Positions 35,766 to 45,555 of a DNA stretch of 64,000 nucleotides are shown one piece after another. Origin of the DNA: Thermohalobacter berrensis (GTDB lineage Bacteria > Bacillota > Clostridia > Tissierellales > Thermohalobacteraceae); contig NZ_MCIB01000003.1 in NCBI RefSeq assembly GCF_003609645.1, positions 29,404-93,403 on the forward strand, read 5' to 3'. Numbering within the stretch: the first letter of the stretch is position 1; each line of letters begins with the position of its first letter. The translations under genes were made by a program, and so were the position numbers. A model generated the notes under the pieces. The model did not search any database, was not told where the DNA came from, and saw only the letters and a program-made list of their open reading frames with translations.

Positions 35766-37754
35766 TTATCTTAATATTTTTTTAGCATTTTCAACTATGT
35801 TTTCAACAGTAAAGCCAAATTCTTTCATTAAAACATCACCTGGAGCAGAGGCACCAAAACTGTCTATACCGATAGCTATACCTTCATCCAATATGTATTT
35901 TCTCCAACCTAATGTAGTAGCTGCTTCAACAGATAATCTCCTTTTTATATCACTTGGTAAAACATATTCTCTATAGGATTTTGGCTGATAATCAAAATGC
36001 TCCCAACTTATCATACTTACTACTCTAGAATCTACCCCTTCCTCCTTTAGTATTTCTGCTGCCTTAACAACAAGTGATAATTCAGACCCGCTTCCTATTA
36101 GTATTATATCGGGCTTTTGACCTTCTTCTTTTCTTAAAGTATATCCTCCCCTGTGGGCATTTTCATTAACTCCCTCTATGAAGGGGACTTTTTGTCTTGT
36201 CAAAATTAAAGCAGTTGGACCATCTGTTCTTTTAATTGCTTCTATCCAAGCTATAGCCGTTTCTTGTGCATCAGCAGGCCTAAATACTATTAAGTTGGGT
36301 ATTGCCCTTAGTGATAATAAATGTTCTATAGGTTGATGGGTTGGTCCATCCTCTCCTACTCCTATACTATCATGGGTAAATACATAAATAACTGGTATTT
36401 CCATTAAAGCAGATAATCTTATAGAAGGTCGCATATAATCGGAAAATACTAAAAAGGTAGAACCAAATGGTCTTAATCCCCCATGAAGTGCTATACCATT
36501 TAAAATTGCTCCCATAGCATGTTCCCTTACTCCAAAATTAATATTATTTCCTTTTAGATTATTCCATTGAAAATCTCCTTTTTCTTTAATGTATGTTTTT
36601 GTTGAAGAGTTTAAATCTGCAGATCCTCCAATTAAATTAGGTATATGTTTAGAAATAATATTAATTACTCTGCTTCCTTCATTCCTAGTAGCATTAGGTT
36701 TTTCATCAAATGCATTTAATTCTTTATCCATAAATAGTGACTTAGGAATCTCCTTTGAAAACCACTTTTTCCACTTTTGAGCCTTTTTAGGGTATTTTTT
36801 GCAATACTCATTAAAAGTTCTATACCAAGTCTTCCTAGATTCTTCCCTCTTATCTATTATTTTTTTCATATACCCATAAACTTCATCTGGAACATAAAAG
36901 GGTGGATATTTATCCCAACCTCTAAGTTTTTTTGTTAGTTGTACTTCCTTTTCACCTAAAGGCTTTCCATGGATAGTAGGAGTCCCTTCCTTATTTGGAC
37001 TTCCATATCCAATTATAGTAGGAATAATTATTAAACTAGGTTGATTTAAATTATTTCTAGCCTTTGAAATAGCCTCTTCTATTTCATCTATACTATTTCC
37101 ATCTTTGATATGAATAACTTCCCAATTATATCCTTTAAATCTTTTTTTTACATTCTCTGTAAAGGTTATTTCTGTACTCCCATCAATAGTAATTTTATTG
37201 TCATCATATAAAGCTATTAACTTTCCTAACTTTAGATGTCCTGCTAAGGAAGCTGCCTCACCAGCTACTCCTTCCATAAGGTCTCCATCACTGGCAAGTA
37301 CATATGTGTAATGATTAATTATGTCAAAATCCTTGGTATTAAATTCTGCAGCTAGTCTTTTCTCAGATATAGCCATTCCTACGGCATTTCCAAAGCCTTG
37401 ACCTAGAGGACCAGTTGTAGTTTCTACCATCTGTGTAATTCTATATTCTGGATGTCCGGGAGTTTTACTTTTAAACTGTCTAAAATTCTTTATATCCTCT
37501 ATTGTTACATCATAGCCAAATAAATGTAAAAGGGAATAAAGTAGCATTGAACCATGACCTGCTGATAATACAAATCTATCCCTATCAATCCAATCTGGTT
37601 CAATATGGCTTCCCTTTAAAAATTTACTCCAAAGAGTATAAGCCATTGTGGCAGCTCCCATAGGTAACCCTGGATGGCCTGATTTAGCTTTTTCAACAGC
37701 ATCTATAGTTAAAAATCTTATGGTATCTATTATTCTATTCTCGATATTTAGCAT
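35766..37754 (-). CDS. tkt: Transketolase
   Basis: 662 residues, full length. Thiamine diphosphate motif GDGDLMEGVAGEAASLAGHLKL begins with SDGD; other motifs are SGHPGLPMGAA, GPLGQGFGNAVGMA, GVREHAMGAILNG and the C-terminal GASAPGDVLMKEFGFT. It exchanges two-carbon units between sugar phosphates in the non-oxidative pentose phosphate pathway, feeding ribose-5-P to PRPP and aromatic synthesis. AAGGAGGG precedes the ATG. Preceded and followed by single genes with terminators on the upstream side. Confidence 0.97.
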   Translation of the reverse strand: MLNIENRIIDTIRFLTIDAVEKAKSGHPGLPMGAATMAYTLWSKFLKGSHIEPDWIDRDRFVLSAGHGSMLLYSLLHLFGYDVTIEDIKNFRQFKSKTPGHPEYRITQMVETTTGPLGQGFGNAVGMAISEKRLAAEFNTKDFDIINHYTYVLASDGDLMEGVAGEAASLAGHLKLGKLIALYDDNKITIDGSTEITFTENVKKRFKGYNWEVIHIKDGNSIDEIEEAISKARNNLNQPSLIIIPTIIGYGSPNKEGTPTIHGKPLGEKEVQLTKKLRGWDKYPPFYVPDEVYGYMKKIIDKREESRKTWYRTFNEYCKKYPKKAQKWKKWFSKEIPKSLFMDKELNAFDEKPNATRNEGSRVINIISKHIPNLIGGSADLNSSTKTYIKEKGDFQWNNLKGNNINFGVREHAMGAILNGIALHGGLRPFGSTFLVFSDYMRPSIRLSALMEIPVIYVFTHDSIGVGEDGPTHQPIEHLLSLRAIPNLIVFRPADAQETAIAWIEAIKRTDGPTALILTRQKVPFIEGVNENAHRGGYTLRKEEGQKPDIILIGSGSELSLVVKAAEILKEEGVDSRVVSMISWEHFDYQPKSYREYVLPSDIKRRLSVEAATTLGWRKYILDEGIAIGIDSFGASAPGDVLMKEFGFTVENIVENAKKILR

Positions 37755-37804
37755 ATTAATCCCTCCTTTAGTCTATTTTATATGTACCCAATTTATATAA
37801 TTTA

Positions 37805-37830
37805 AATAAAAAAAGCGAGCAAAGCTCGCT
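37805..37830 (-). terminator. Second terminator between the HAD gene and tkt
   Basis: Minus strand AGCGAGC / GCTCGCT with TTT loop and TTTTTTTATTT. It is nearly the same hairpin as at 23990-24013. Confidence 0.88.
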
Positions 37831-37901
37831 CTACTAGGATAGTTATATCACTTAATCTCTGACATTAAATACTATGATTAATACACTTTTTATATAGTAG
37901 A

Positions 37902-37929
37902 AAAGACTGTAGGTTCCCCTACAGTCTTT
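37902..37929 (-). terminator. Terminator after the HAD gene
   Basis: Minus strand AAAGACTGTAGG / CCTACAGTCTTTT with GGAA loop, overlapping the stop of the HAD gene. Together with the hairpin at 37805 it makes a tandem terminator. Confidence 0.9.
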
Positions 37930-38398
37930 ATTCCCTCAATGTAGCTATCATTCTCTTTGTACTTAGTAACATATAAAAAACATCTATAATATTTTTTACT
38001 ACTATATCGCTATTTAATAAAGCTTTAGTAGATATTCCTTCTCTTTCTAATACACAAATTCCCAATGCACTTTCTTTAATCATCAAACTATCATTATTAC
38101 CATTACCAACTGTAATAGTTCTATCTTCTCCCAATTCTCTTAAAAACCTTAATTTATCTACAACACCATTTTCCTTTGATATTATTTTTACTTTGACATC
38201 TAAATCCTTTAAGTTTTCCCTTACAGTGCCAAAGGTATCTGCAGTAAGTACGTATATATTAACTTTTTTACAAAGCTCTTTTAATTTTTCTTTTACCCCA
38301 TTAATAAGTTTTCCATCTACTGCTAATGTACCATTATAGTCAAATATTACATTTTCTATAGTAATACTTCGAAAGGAAGGTATATCTACTTCTATCAT
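37928..38398 (-). CDS. HAD-superfamily protein related to soluble P-type ATPase-like proteins
   Basis: 156 residues. HAD motif I reads [13 protein letters not shown]: the nucleophile Asp is present but the +2 position is Asn instead of Asp, as in soluble P-type ATPase-like proteins (COG4087) rather than classical phosphatases. Motif IV is [13 protein letters not shown], also with an Asn substitution. No cap domain and no membrane helices, so it is cytoplasmic. Phosphatase activity is doubtful. Its ATG overlaps the pgi stop by 4 bases, so it is translationally coupled to phosphoglucose isomerase. Confidence 0.8.
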   Translation of the reverse strand: MIEVDIPSFRSITIENVIFDYNGTLAVDGKLINGVKEKLKELCKKVNIYVLTADTFGTVRENLKDLDVKVKIISKENGVVDKLRFLRELGEDRTITVGNGNNDSLMIKESALGICVLEREGISTKALLNSDIVVKNIIDVFYMLLSTKRMIATLRE

Positions 38399-39744
38399 TT
38401 CTTTAGTTTCCTCTTTTCTAGTTCTTCTTTTAAATCTTCAAAACCAGGTTTTCCTAATAATGCAAACATATTTTTCTTATATGCCTCAACACCTGGCTGG
38501 TCAAAAGGATTAACTCCAAGTAAATGCCCACTAATTCCACATGCCTTTTCAAAGAAGTATATAAGTTTACCAAAGTAGTATGCATCTATCTTTGGTACAT
38601 TTATAATAAGATTTGGTACATTCCCATCCGTGTGGGCAATTAAAGTCCCTTCAAATGCATTTTTATTTACAAAATCCATAGTTTTACCTTTTAAATAATT
38701 TAGATTATCAAGATTTTTCTCATCCTCTGGTATCTCAATATCCTCTGTTGGTTTTTCTACATTTATAACTGTTTCAAAAAGATGCTTTCTACCATCTTGA
38801 ATATATTGTCCTAATGAGTGTAAGTCAGTTGAAAAGTTTACTGATGCTGGGAAAATACCCTTTCCATCTTTACCTTCACTTTCTCCATATAGTTGTTTCC
38901 ACCATTCTGATAAATAGTGTAAAGATGGCTCGTAATTAACTAATATTTCTATAGCTTTACCTCTTCTATAAAGAACATTTCTAACTGCAGCATACTGATA
39001 ACAAGGATTCTTATCAAAGTCCTCTATACTATACTCCTCTCTACCTGCATTAGCACCTTCCATCATCTTATTAATATCTATTCCAGCTACAGCCATAGGA
39101 AGCATGCCTACTGGAGTAAATATTGAAAATCTTCCTCCTACATCATCAGGGATAACAAATGTTTCATAACCTTCTTGATCTGATAGCGTTCTTAAAGCAC
39201 CCTTCGCCTTATCTGTTGTTGCAAATATTCTTTTTCTTGCTTCTTCTTTACCATATTTATCTTCTAGATAGTTTCTTAAGACTCTAAATGCAATAGCAGG
39301 CTCAGTTGTTGTACCAGATTTTGATATTACATTTATGCTTACATCCTTTCCTTTAATAACATCTAGAAGATGTTTTAAATATGTACCACTTATATTATTC
39401 CCAACAAAGTATATTTCAGGTGTCTTTCTATCTTCCTTTGGAAGTAGATTATAGAATGAATGGGTTAAAGCCTCTATAGCTGCCCTTGCTCCTAAATAAG
39501 AACCACCTATACCAACAACAATAAATACATCTGAATTTTCTCTTATTTTCTTTGCTGCTTCTTTAATTCTGCTAAACTCTTCCTTATCATAGTTTATAGG
39601 ATAGTCTACCCATCCTAAAAAGTCATTACCTGGTCCCTTCTTTTCATGTAAAAACTTGTGAGCAATTGAAATTTGTTCTTTCATGTTGTCTAATTCATGT
39701 TGTCTAATTAATCCATTAGAATAATCAAATGTTATATTTGCCAT
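38395..39744 (-). CDS. pgi: Glucose-6-phosphate isomerase
   Basis: 449 residues, the short form found in Firmicutes. Motifs: [34 protein letters not shown] (substrate phosphate loop), [21 protein letters not shown], and the C-terminal [19 protein letters not shown] with the active-site Gln and Lys. It interconverts glucose-6-P and fructose-6-P. GGAGGG is 7 bases before the ATG. Confidence 0.98.
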   Translation of the reverse strand: MANITFDYSNGLIRQHELDNMKEQISIAHKFLHEKKGPGNDFLGWVDYPINYDKEEFSRIKEAAKKIRENSDVFIVVGIGGSYLGARAAIEALTHSFYNLLPKEDRKTPEIYFVGNNISGTYLKHLLDVIKGKDVSINVISKSGTTTEPAIAFRVLRNYLEDKYGKEEARKRIFATTDKAKGALRTLSDQEGYETFVIPDDVGGRFSIFTPVGMLPMAVAGIDINKMMEGANAGREEYSIEDFDKNPCYQYAAVRNVLYRRGKAIEILVNYEPSLHYLSEWWKQLYGESEGKDGKGIFPASVNFSTDLHSLGQYIQDGRKHLFETVINVEKPTEDIEIPEDEKNLDNLNYLKGKTMDFVNKNAFEGTLIAHTDGNVPNLIINVPKIDAYYFGKLIYFFEKACGISGHLLGVNPFDQPGVEAYKKNMFALLGKPGFEDLKEELEKRKLKK

Positions 39745-39853
39745 TACTTACCCTCCTACAATATGTAATTTTTGCAGTTACATTTTACTACTATTTTTCA
39801 ATTATATCAACACATTAATAGTTTTCTCTCTCTAAATGTGTATTATTACAAAT

Positions 39854-40270
39854 TTAATATAAACCTTTTTGATTAAAGAAATCTTTATATTTTAGATCTG
39901 ACTTAATTATATGCTTTTCAATCCAATCTGCAATAAAGTTTAGTATATCCATTGTAATAATATTCTGTTTTCCGTCTATGTCTTGCTTCTCTATATCTAA
40001 AATTTTATTTACAAATGCATCATGCTGTTGTTTATGGTCATTAAACTCTTCATAACCATATTCCTTCATTAATTTTTCTTCATAATTAAAGTGATAAATA
40101 GCATAATCCTTTAACTCTTCAATTATTTTCATAATTTCATCATAACGATCAATGCCATCGTTTAGTGAAACAAGTGTATACAACTCATTTCCTATTTCAA
40201 ATAGCTTTTTATGTTGCTTATCTACTTCTTTTATGTTAACACTATACTTGTCTTTCCATTTAAAAAGCAT
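39854..40270 (-). CDS. Bacteriohemerythrin
   Basis: 138 residues, single-domain hemerythrin. The diiron ligands appear in order: VDKQHKKLFEIG (His20), YHFNYEEKLMKEYGY (His and Glu), DHKQQHDAF (two His), WIEKHIIKSDLKYKDF (His and Asp). It binds O2 reversibly at a non-heme diiron site and can act as an O2 sensor or scavenger in anaerobes; no signaling domain is fused. GGGG precedes the ATG. Single gene. Confidence 0.93.
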   Translation of the reverse strand: MLFKWKDKYSVNIKEVDKQHKKLFEIGNELYTLVSLNDGIDRYDEIMKIIEELKDYAIYHFNYEEKLMKEYGYEEFNDHKQQHDAFVNKILDIEKQDIDGKQNIITMDILNFIADWIEKHIIKSDLKYKDFFNQKGLY

Positions 40271-40403
40271 TAAAATTTCCCCTTTCTTTTTTTAATAAAA
40301 ATCTACAAAACTTATATATATTTTTTACCCTTAATATATTATCATAATAATATTTTATCAAAAATGTTACATAGGTTTTATACCTTAATAGATTTTTAAG
40401 AAA

Positions 40404-40430
40404 AAAGACTGGATAAAAATCCAGTCCTTT
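40404..40430 (-). terminator. Terminator of the ATP-grasp gene
   Basis: Minus strand AAAGGACTGGAT / ATCCAGTCTTTTTTC, overlapping the stop of the gene at 40429. Confidence 0.92.
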
Positions 40431-41238
40431 AAGATACTCTTTTCCTTATTGTTGGGTAAGTTGGTGTATCAGGGTCAAAGTCTGAGCGTATATAATCATA
40501 TATTAGGGATTCTACTTTAATACCTAAATGTCTAAGTGCATCATTCCCAAATAAAACATTAAACTCTAATATATGATACTTGTCCCCTACAACTGCAACA
40601 TCAAAACCTGCATGGTTTATAGATAACTTTTTAGCTACTTTATCAACTAGATCAACTGCTCCTATAGGAATATCTTCAAAACTATAGTTTCCTCCTTTTG
40701 CAATATTATTATGGAAAACCCCTTCTCTTCCTATCCTCCAATATGCTGCAATTACTTTATTCCCTAGATATACTATCCTTAAATCCCTATCTATAGGAAG
40801 TTTTTCTTGAATGTATAAAACCTCATTATTATTACTATATTCTAAAAGTTGACTCCTATTTTCAATTAAAAATACACCTCTACCCATTGAATTTTTTACT
40901 TCTTTAGCTACAAGGGGATATCCAAATTCTTCTTCGATTTCATCTATATTGAGCTGACTTTTATTTAATATTTTAGTATAGGGAACATTATTAGGAAAGG
41001 TAGCCCATAATCCTCTAGTCATCTCTACTTTATTGTGACCTAGATGAAAAGTACTTATATTTGGAAATATTTTTTTATGAAGTCCATACACTAAAAAATT
41101 TACTTGCCAATATTCAGGAAATAATATATAGTCTGCTTCTTTTACCTTGTCAATTTCTCTAAAGATATTTTCTGGCTTTACATAGGTTACTCCTTTTATA
41201 CCTATAGTTCTATAAGGATTAAATGATACTAGTTTCAC
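40429..41238 (-). CDS. ATP-grasp family ligase, RimK-like
   Basis: 269 residues. An N-terminal alpha/beta domain (KLVSFNPYRTIGIKGVTYV) with ILFPEYWQVN, then ATP-grasp: PLVAKEVKNSMGRGVFLIEN (adenine/glycine loop), YIQEKLPIDRDLRIVYLGN, AAYWRIGREG, and the metal-binding end YHILEFNVLFGND. The EFN motif and DxR pattern are those of RimK/glutathione synthase-like amino-acid ligases. Substrate unknown. Start GTG at 41238 has GAGGGG 6 bases before it; a TTG further upstream would place that site within the coding part. Neighbours are single-gene units, so context does not help. Confidence 0.82.
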   Translation of the reverse strand: MKLVSFNPYRTIGIKGVTYVKPENIFREIDKVKEADYILFPEYWQVNFLVYGLHKKIFPNISTFHLGHNKVEMTRGLWATFPNNVPYTKILNKSQLNIDEIEEEFGYPLVAKEVKNSMGRGVFLIENRSQLLEYSNNNEVLYIQEKLPIDRDLRIVYLGNKVIAAYWRIGREGVFHNNIAKGGNYSFEDIPIGAVDLVDKVAKKLSINHAGFDVAVVGDKYHILEFNVLFGNDALRHLGIKVESLIYDYIRSDFDPDTPTYPTIRKRVS

Positions 41239-41332
41239 CTTTTTCCCCTCTTTCAAATCTTATATGTCTAAATTTATATTACTTTGAAGAAAAAAGGGTG
41301 TCAATAATTTTTTTAATTTTATCAAAAAAAAT

Positions 41333-41367
41333 ATAAAGCTGATGAATCCTTAATTCATCAGCTTTAT
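41333..41367 (-). terminator. Terminator after the PAS-phosphatase gene
   Basis: Minus strand ATAAAGCTGATGAATT / GATTCATCAGCTTTAT followed by ATTTTTTTTG. Confidence 0.93.
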
Positions 41368-41418
41368 AGACTTATCATTTTTATTTTAATAGATATTTAT
41401 TAATTTATTGTCAATTAA

Positions 41419-42537
41419 TTATAATACTTCCACCATTAATAGAGCAAAGTCATCTTCTTGCTTACCAAAATTATAATTATCTATATTATTTTCTATAGCT
41501 GGTAGTAGATTCTCATTTTCATTTTTTATTATATTTATTAATCTTTTTAATCCAAATTCTTCCCCAGATTTATCTTTAGCCTCAATGACACCATCTGTGT
41601 AGAACAATATCTTATCTCCACTTTTAAGTTTTACCTTTCTTTCTTTATAATCTACTTTATTAAAAAGATAGGTAATCGGATATCCCTTTGCCTCAAGAAT
41701 TTGCACTCCATCTTTTCCTATTAGTATTGGTAAACTATTATGTCCTCCATTAGCAAAAACTAAAGTCTTATCTTTTTTATTTAAAACTCCGTAAAATATA
41801 GTAAGGTATTTATCATCTTCTAAGTCTAAACTAAGGAACCTTTTATGGAGCTCACTTAATGCCTTTGCTGGAGCTTTGTATTCATCTTTAACAGCTCTCA
41901 TTGTCTGTCTTACAAACATTGTCATCATTGAAGCTGAAACACCATGGCCTACTACGTCACTAATATATATACCTATGTGTTCCTCATCTATATGGAAAAC
42001 ATCGAACATATCTCCACTAAGCATTTCAGATGGTTTGTATATATAATCAACATTTATGTTATCATAATTACCTTTTCTAGGAAATATTTTAGATTGTAAA
42101 CTCCTAGCTATTCTTAAATCTTCATTCAGTATTTCATTTTTTCTAATTAGTTCTTTTTCAAGCTTTCTCTCCCTTGTTACATCTCTAAATACCTCAACGG
42201 CAGCGTATATTTCCCCATTTTCATCCTTAACTGGTGAGCTTTTAACAGAAAATATTTTTTCACCTACTTTTTCTTCTTTTTCAACTATTTCTCCAGTTAG
42301 TATTGTTGTTTTAGAAATACATCTTTTGCATGGTGAACCTTTTCCTAATACTGAGTAGCACTTAGTTCCAATAAGTTGCCTACCTATAGCTTCTCTCATA
42401 GGTTTGTTCACATAAATAATAGTACCTGTTTTGTCTATTACTCTAACCCAGTCAATCATCCCATCCAATATATCATTGGCAAATCTTTGATGACATCTTA
42501 TTTTCTTTTCATCAAAACCTAAACCTTTATCTAACAT
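41419..42537 (-). CDS. PAS-domain PP2C (SpoIIE/RsbU-like) serine phosphatase
   Basis: 372 residues, no membrane segment. A PAS domain (residues 20-125: IDWVRVIDKTGTIIYVNKPM) contains the four-Cys set in KCYSVLGKGSPCKRCISK, which may bind a metal or act as redox switch. A short coiled coil (KLEKELIRKNEILNEDLRIA) leads to a PP2C domain (residues 160-370) with LSGDMFDVF, YISDVVGHGVSASMM, LFYTDGVIEAKD and QEDDFALLMV, all metal-binding acids present. Such proteins dephosphorylate anti-anti-sigma factors (partner switching). No STAS or RsbW-type gene is adjacent, so its target is unknown. GAGGGGG precedes the ATG. Confidence 0.9.
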   Translation of the reverse strand: MLDKGLGFDEKKIRCHQRFANDILDGMIDWVRVIDKTGTIIYVNKPMREAIGRQLIGTKCYSVLGKGSPCKRCISKTTILTGEIVEKEEKVGEKIFSVKSSPVKDENGEIYAAVEVFRDVTRERKLEKELIRKNEILNEDLRIARSLQSKIFPRKGNYDNINVDYIYKPSEMLSGDMFDVFHIDEEHIGIYISDVVGHGVSASMMTMFVRQTMRAVKDEYKAPAKALSELHKRFLSLDLEDDKYLTIFYGVLNKKDKTLVFANGGHNSLPILIGKDGVQILEAKGYPITYLFNKVDYKERKVKLKSGDKILFYTDGVIEAKDKSGEEFGLKRLINIIKNENENLLPAIENNIDNYNFGKQEDDFALLMVEVL

Positions 42538-42668
42538 AATGTCCCCCTCTAAAAGGTAGATTTAAAAACCTTTATTTAATGTATTATATCATAATCTGTC
42601 TTATTTTGTATAATTTTAAATTAATATGAATGTTTTAATCCCTTGACAGTAAAATAATATTATGATTG

Positions 42669-44027
42669 TCATGTAATATTCCTACTAATAACATATAAAT
42701 AAATAGATTCAAATAGTTCTGAACTTATCATGCCAATAATACCAATAATAGCAGAATTACTAGGCTGTAAAAAGTATCCGAAGGTTATACCTAATATTAA
42801 AGCAATAAGATTAATAACTTTACCTTTACTGATATATTCAGTCATATGTTTTTTCATTAAAATTCCCCAATAATACTGTCTAATTACCATAATTAACGGT
42901 AATACGGACATTATTTTTAAGACATCTATGGACATTAAACTAATTTTGTCTGTAGTTCCTATAAGGTATTTAAGTACATAATATCCTATAGGACTAAAAG
43001 CAACAGTTCCAAAAATGACAGACAAAGTCAAACCTAAGTAAATTGCAAACTTTAATACAGATTTCTTCTGTTTATCATTATCTTCTTTAATTAGATTTAA
43101 TGGAACTTGATGAAACATTACAACTGGACTTACAATGATAATGCCTAGTCCCCAGGCTACTGCATAAGTTGAAAGAGCTATTTCTGGATTATGTGTTCTT
43201 GCTAAACCAGAGTTAATTATAGGTTTAGCTAAAGACTTAATGAAAGATGTTAAGACCAATGGTAAAAAAAATCTAATTATTGTTTTATTAGTAATTTCTT
43301 TGTAACCTAATTCTTCTTTATTTTTGGCAATTCTATCTAATTTATTAGGTATGTCACCGACAGGAAGCTTAACCCCTAAAAACATCATTAAGCCTTCAAC
43401 TGATATGGCACCAACAAATATACCACCAGCTATAATAGCCGCTGGTATAAACTTAAGTTTATGTACTATTAGTGCTATGAATAATACAAAAATTACTCTA
43501 CAAACAGTAGCTACACTTACTAATGGGGTTCTTCTAAATATTATTGCTACACCCTGCATAAAATTTCTTAGAGTAACTGCTAGTGGAAAGATTAGAAAAA
43601 CTGTAAGTATAGTTATTGATTCATTTAAAACTTTGCCCTTTAGTCCCATAATATTCTTTATAAACCATTTTGATCCACCTGTTAATATAAAAAGTGAAAA
43701 TATAAACACAATAAAACCAACTAGCATAATAATAAATTTTCTAACTTTATAATAACTTTCTTTATCTTTTACTAAGGCTGTTACAGTTTGCCTAATCATC
43801 GCCACAGGATTTTGAACAACCCTTAGAATACTTTTTGATACTTCAAATGCTGAAAGGTATATTTCTGGATTAGGAAGTCTTGCTAAAACTGCATTAAAAA
43901 GTGAATGAGTTATACTAATTAAAAAGGCTGTAGCCCCTAAAGGTACAAAAAATAAAAGCTGTTCTGAAATAGGAATTTCGTCACTTTTATTTTGAAGATT
44001 ATCATATTCGTTTAATGTAGTATTAAT
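42669..44027 (-). CDS. MATE/ANKH-like multi-helix transporter, apparent ATT start
   Basis: 452 residues if read from ATT at 44025-44027; the first canonical start (GTG, 43805) would drop 74 residues that clearly encode protein, including the first membrane helix (EQLLFFVPLGATAFLIS) and NPEIYLSAFEVSKSILR. The repeat of this pattern in the second half (IIRFFLPLVLTSFIKSLAKP, NPEIALSTYAVAWG) shows two-fold symmetry as in MOP/MATE proteins. The spacing VPLG...LARLPNPE resembles progressive-ankylosis (ANKH)-like exporters more than drug MATEs. About 12 helices. GGGAG is 9 bases before the ATT. An in-frame TAA sits directly before the ATT, so nothing longer is possible. Substrate unknown. Confidence 0.72.
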   Translation of the reverse strand: MNTTLNEYDNLQNKSDEIPISEQLLFFVPLGATAFLISITHSLFNAVLARLPNPEIYLSAFEVSKSILRVVQNPVAMIRQTVTALVKDKESYYKVRKFIIMLVGFIVFIFSLFILTGGSKWFIKNIMGLKGKVLNESITILTVFLIFPLAVTLRNFMQGVAIIFRRTPLVSVATVCRVIFVLFIALIVHKLKFIPAAIIAGGIFVGAISVEGLMMFLGVKLPVGDIPNKLDRIAKNKEELGYKEITNKTIIRFFLPLVLTSFIKSLAKPIINSGLARTHNPEIALSTYAVAWGLGIIIVSPVVMFHQVPLNLIKEDNDKQKKSVLKFAIYLGLTLSVIFGTVAFSPIGYYVLKYLIGTTDKISLMSIDVLKIMSVLPLIMVIRQYYWGILMKKHMTEYISKGKVINLIALILGITFGYFLQPSNSAIIGIIGMISSELFESIYLYVISRNIT

Positions 44028-44259
44028 TTAAACCATCTCCCTATAAACTTAAAAGTTAAAATTTATAGTAATATAAATACTATCAATATTCAAACCTTTT
44101 TATGAAATTAATAAAAGCTTGTAATTTACTAAAACTATATTATTGCTAATTTTCTTTCGTATCCCTAAATATACTCATGTTTACTTGTCTTTATTACTAA
44201 ATTTTTTTAAAACTTTCTCATGTATGATAATTGGTAATAAAATTTTTATAAATAACAAA

Positions 44260-44314
44260 TGCTCCCCTTTCATAGACAGATTTATTATTCTTATCTGTCT
44301 ATGAAAGGGGAGCA
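44260..44314. repeat. Perfect 21-bp inverted repeat after lysC
   Basis: TGCTCCCCTTTCATAGACAG(A) at 44260-44280 is exactly repeated in reverse complement at 44294-44314 around a 13-base loop. Its stem is far longer than other terminators here and no clear T tract follows on the minus strand (ATTTGTTATT). It may end lysAC transcription or be a small mobile-element remnant. Confidence 0.7.
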
Positions 44315-44335
44315 TATTAAAATTGAATGCACCTT

Positions 44336-45541
44336 TTATAAGTTAAATTCATTTGCTATAACTAAAATAGCCTTTTGTTTATCCTTAGTATTTATAGTGT
44401 ATGATATTCTAATTTCTGAAGTTGTTACCTGCTTAAATTCTATATTATGGTCAGCAAATATTTTAAATATTCTAGCAGCTACACCTGACTGGTTTCTCAT
44501 ACCTAATCCAATTACTGATATTTTAGTTATATCTGTCTCCATTTTTACCTCTATACCCTTCAAACGCTTTTTAATTTTTTCTATAATTTTTGTAATAATA
44601 TCTTTTTCAAGCTTTGGAGCTGTAAAGGATACATTAACAAATCCATCTACAGCAGCTGTTTGACTTATCATATCTATATTAATATCCTTTTTGGCTAATT
44701 CTTCAAATATACCTGAAATATTTTGTATATTATAAGGAATATTATTAATAGTAACCATTAAATCATCATCACTAACAGTTAGACCTGTAATTACTTTTTC
44801 TTCCATTTCTTCACTCAACTCCTTTATATAAGTTCCTTCAATATTACCTTCACTTTTAGCAATATATATAGGCACATTATATTTTTTCCCTATTTCCATA
44901 GCCCTTGTTTCCATTATTCCAGCACCTAAACTGGCCATTTCAAGCATTTCTTCATAACTAATATTCTTTAACTTTCTAGCTTTACTGTAAACTCTAGGAT
45001 CAACACTATATACTCCATCTACATCAGTATATATTTCGCAGGGACAGTTAAGTTTAGCTGCTAATGCCACAGCAGTTGTATCTGATCCTCCTCGCCCTAA
45101 AGTTGTAATATCACCTGCTTCATTTACACCTTGAAAGCCTGCTACTACCACTATTTTCCCCTCTTTTAAATGCTTTTTTATATTCTCAATCTTAATGTCT
45201 GCAATTCGCGCTTTTAAATGGTAGCCCCTAGTCTTTATTCCAGCTTGAGAACCTGTTAAAGAAACAGAATCATAACCATATTCTTTAAGGGCCATTGATA
45301 ATAGAGAAATTGATACCTGTTCTCCTGTTGAAAGAAGCATATCAAGTTCTCTCCTACAAGGATTATTTGATATTTCCTTAGCCATATTGATTAGTTTATC
45401 TGTAGTTTTACCCATTGCAGAAACTACAACAACCACATCAGTACCCTCTTTTTTTCGTTCTATTAATCTTCTAGCCACATACTTAATTTTTTCTACAGTG
45501 GCTACTGAAGTTCCCCCATACTTTTGAACTACTATACTCAA
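44336..45541 (-). CDS. lysC: Aspartate kinase (lysine-pathway type, with ACT domains)
   Basis: 401 residues. Kinase motif [16 protein letters not shown] at the N-terminus, [28 protein letters not shown] in the core, then two ACT domains (from about residue 260; [24 protein letters not shown] in the second). It phosphorylates aspartate at the entry of Lys/Thr/Met synthesis. The start is TTG at 45541: GGGAG is 8 bases upstream, and the alternative GTG three codons up has no space for a site. It lies 14 bases after lysA and shares its riboswitch-controlled transcript, so lysine control at RNA level is likely. Confidence 0.96.
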   Translation of the reverse strand: MSIVVQKYGGTSVATVEKIKYVARRLIERKKEGTDVVVVVSAMGKTTDKLINMAKEISNNPCRRELDMLLSTGEQVSISLLSMALKEYGYDSVSLTGSQAGIKTRGYHLKARIADIKIENIKKHLKEGKIVVVAGFQGVNEAGDITTLGRGGSDTTAVALAAKLNCPCEIYTDVDGVYSVDPRVYSKARKLKNISYEEMLEMASLGAGIMETRAMEIGKKYNVPIYIAKSEGNIEGTYIKELSEEMEEKVITGLTVSDDDLMVTINNIPYNIQNISGIFEELAKKDINIDMISQTAAVDGFVNVSFTAPKLEKDIITKIIEKIKKRLKGIEVKMETDITKISVIGLGMRNQSGVAARIFKIFADHNIEFKQVTTSEIRISYTINTKDKQKAILVIANEFNL

Positions 45542-45555
45542 AATTAACACTCCCT

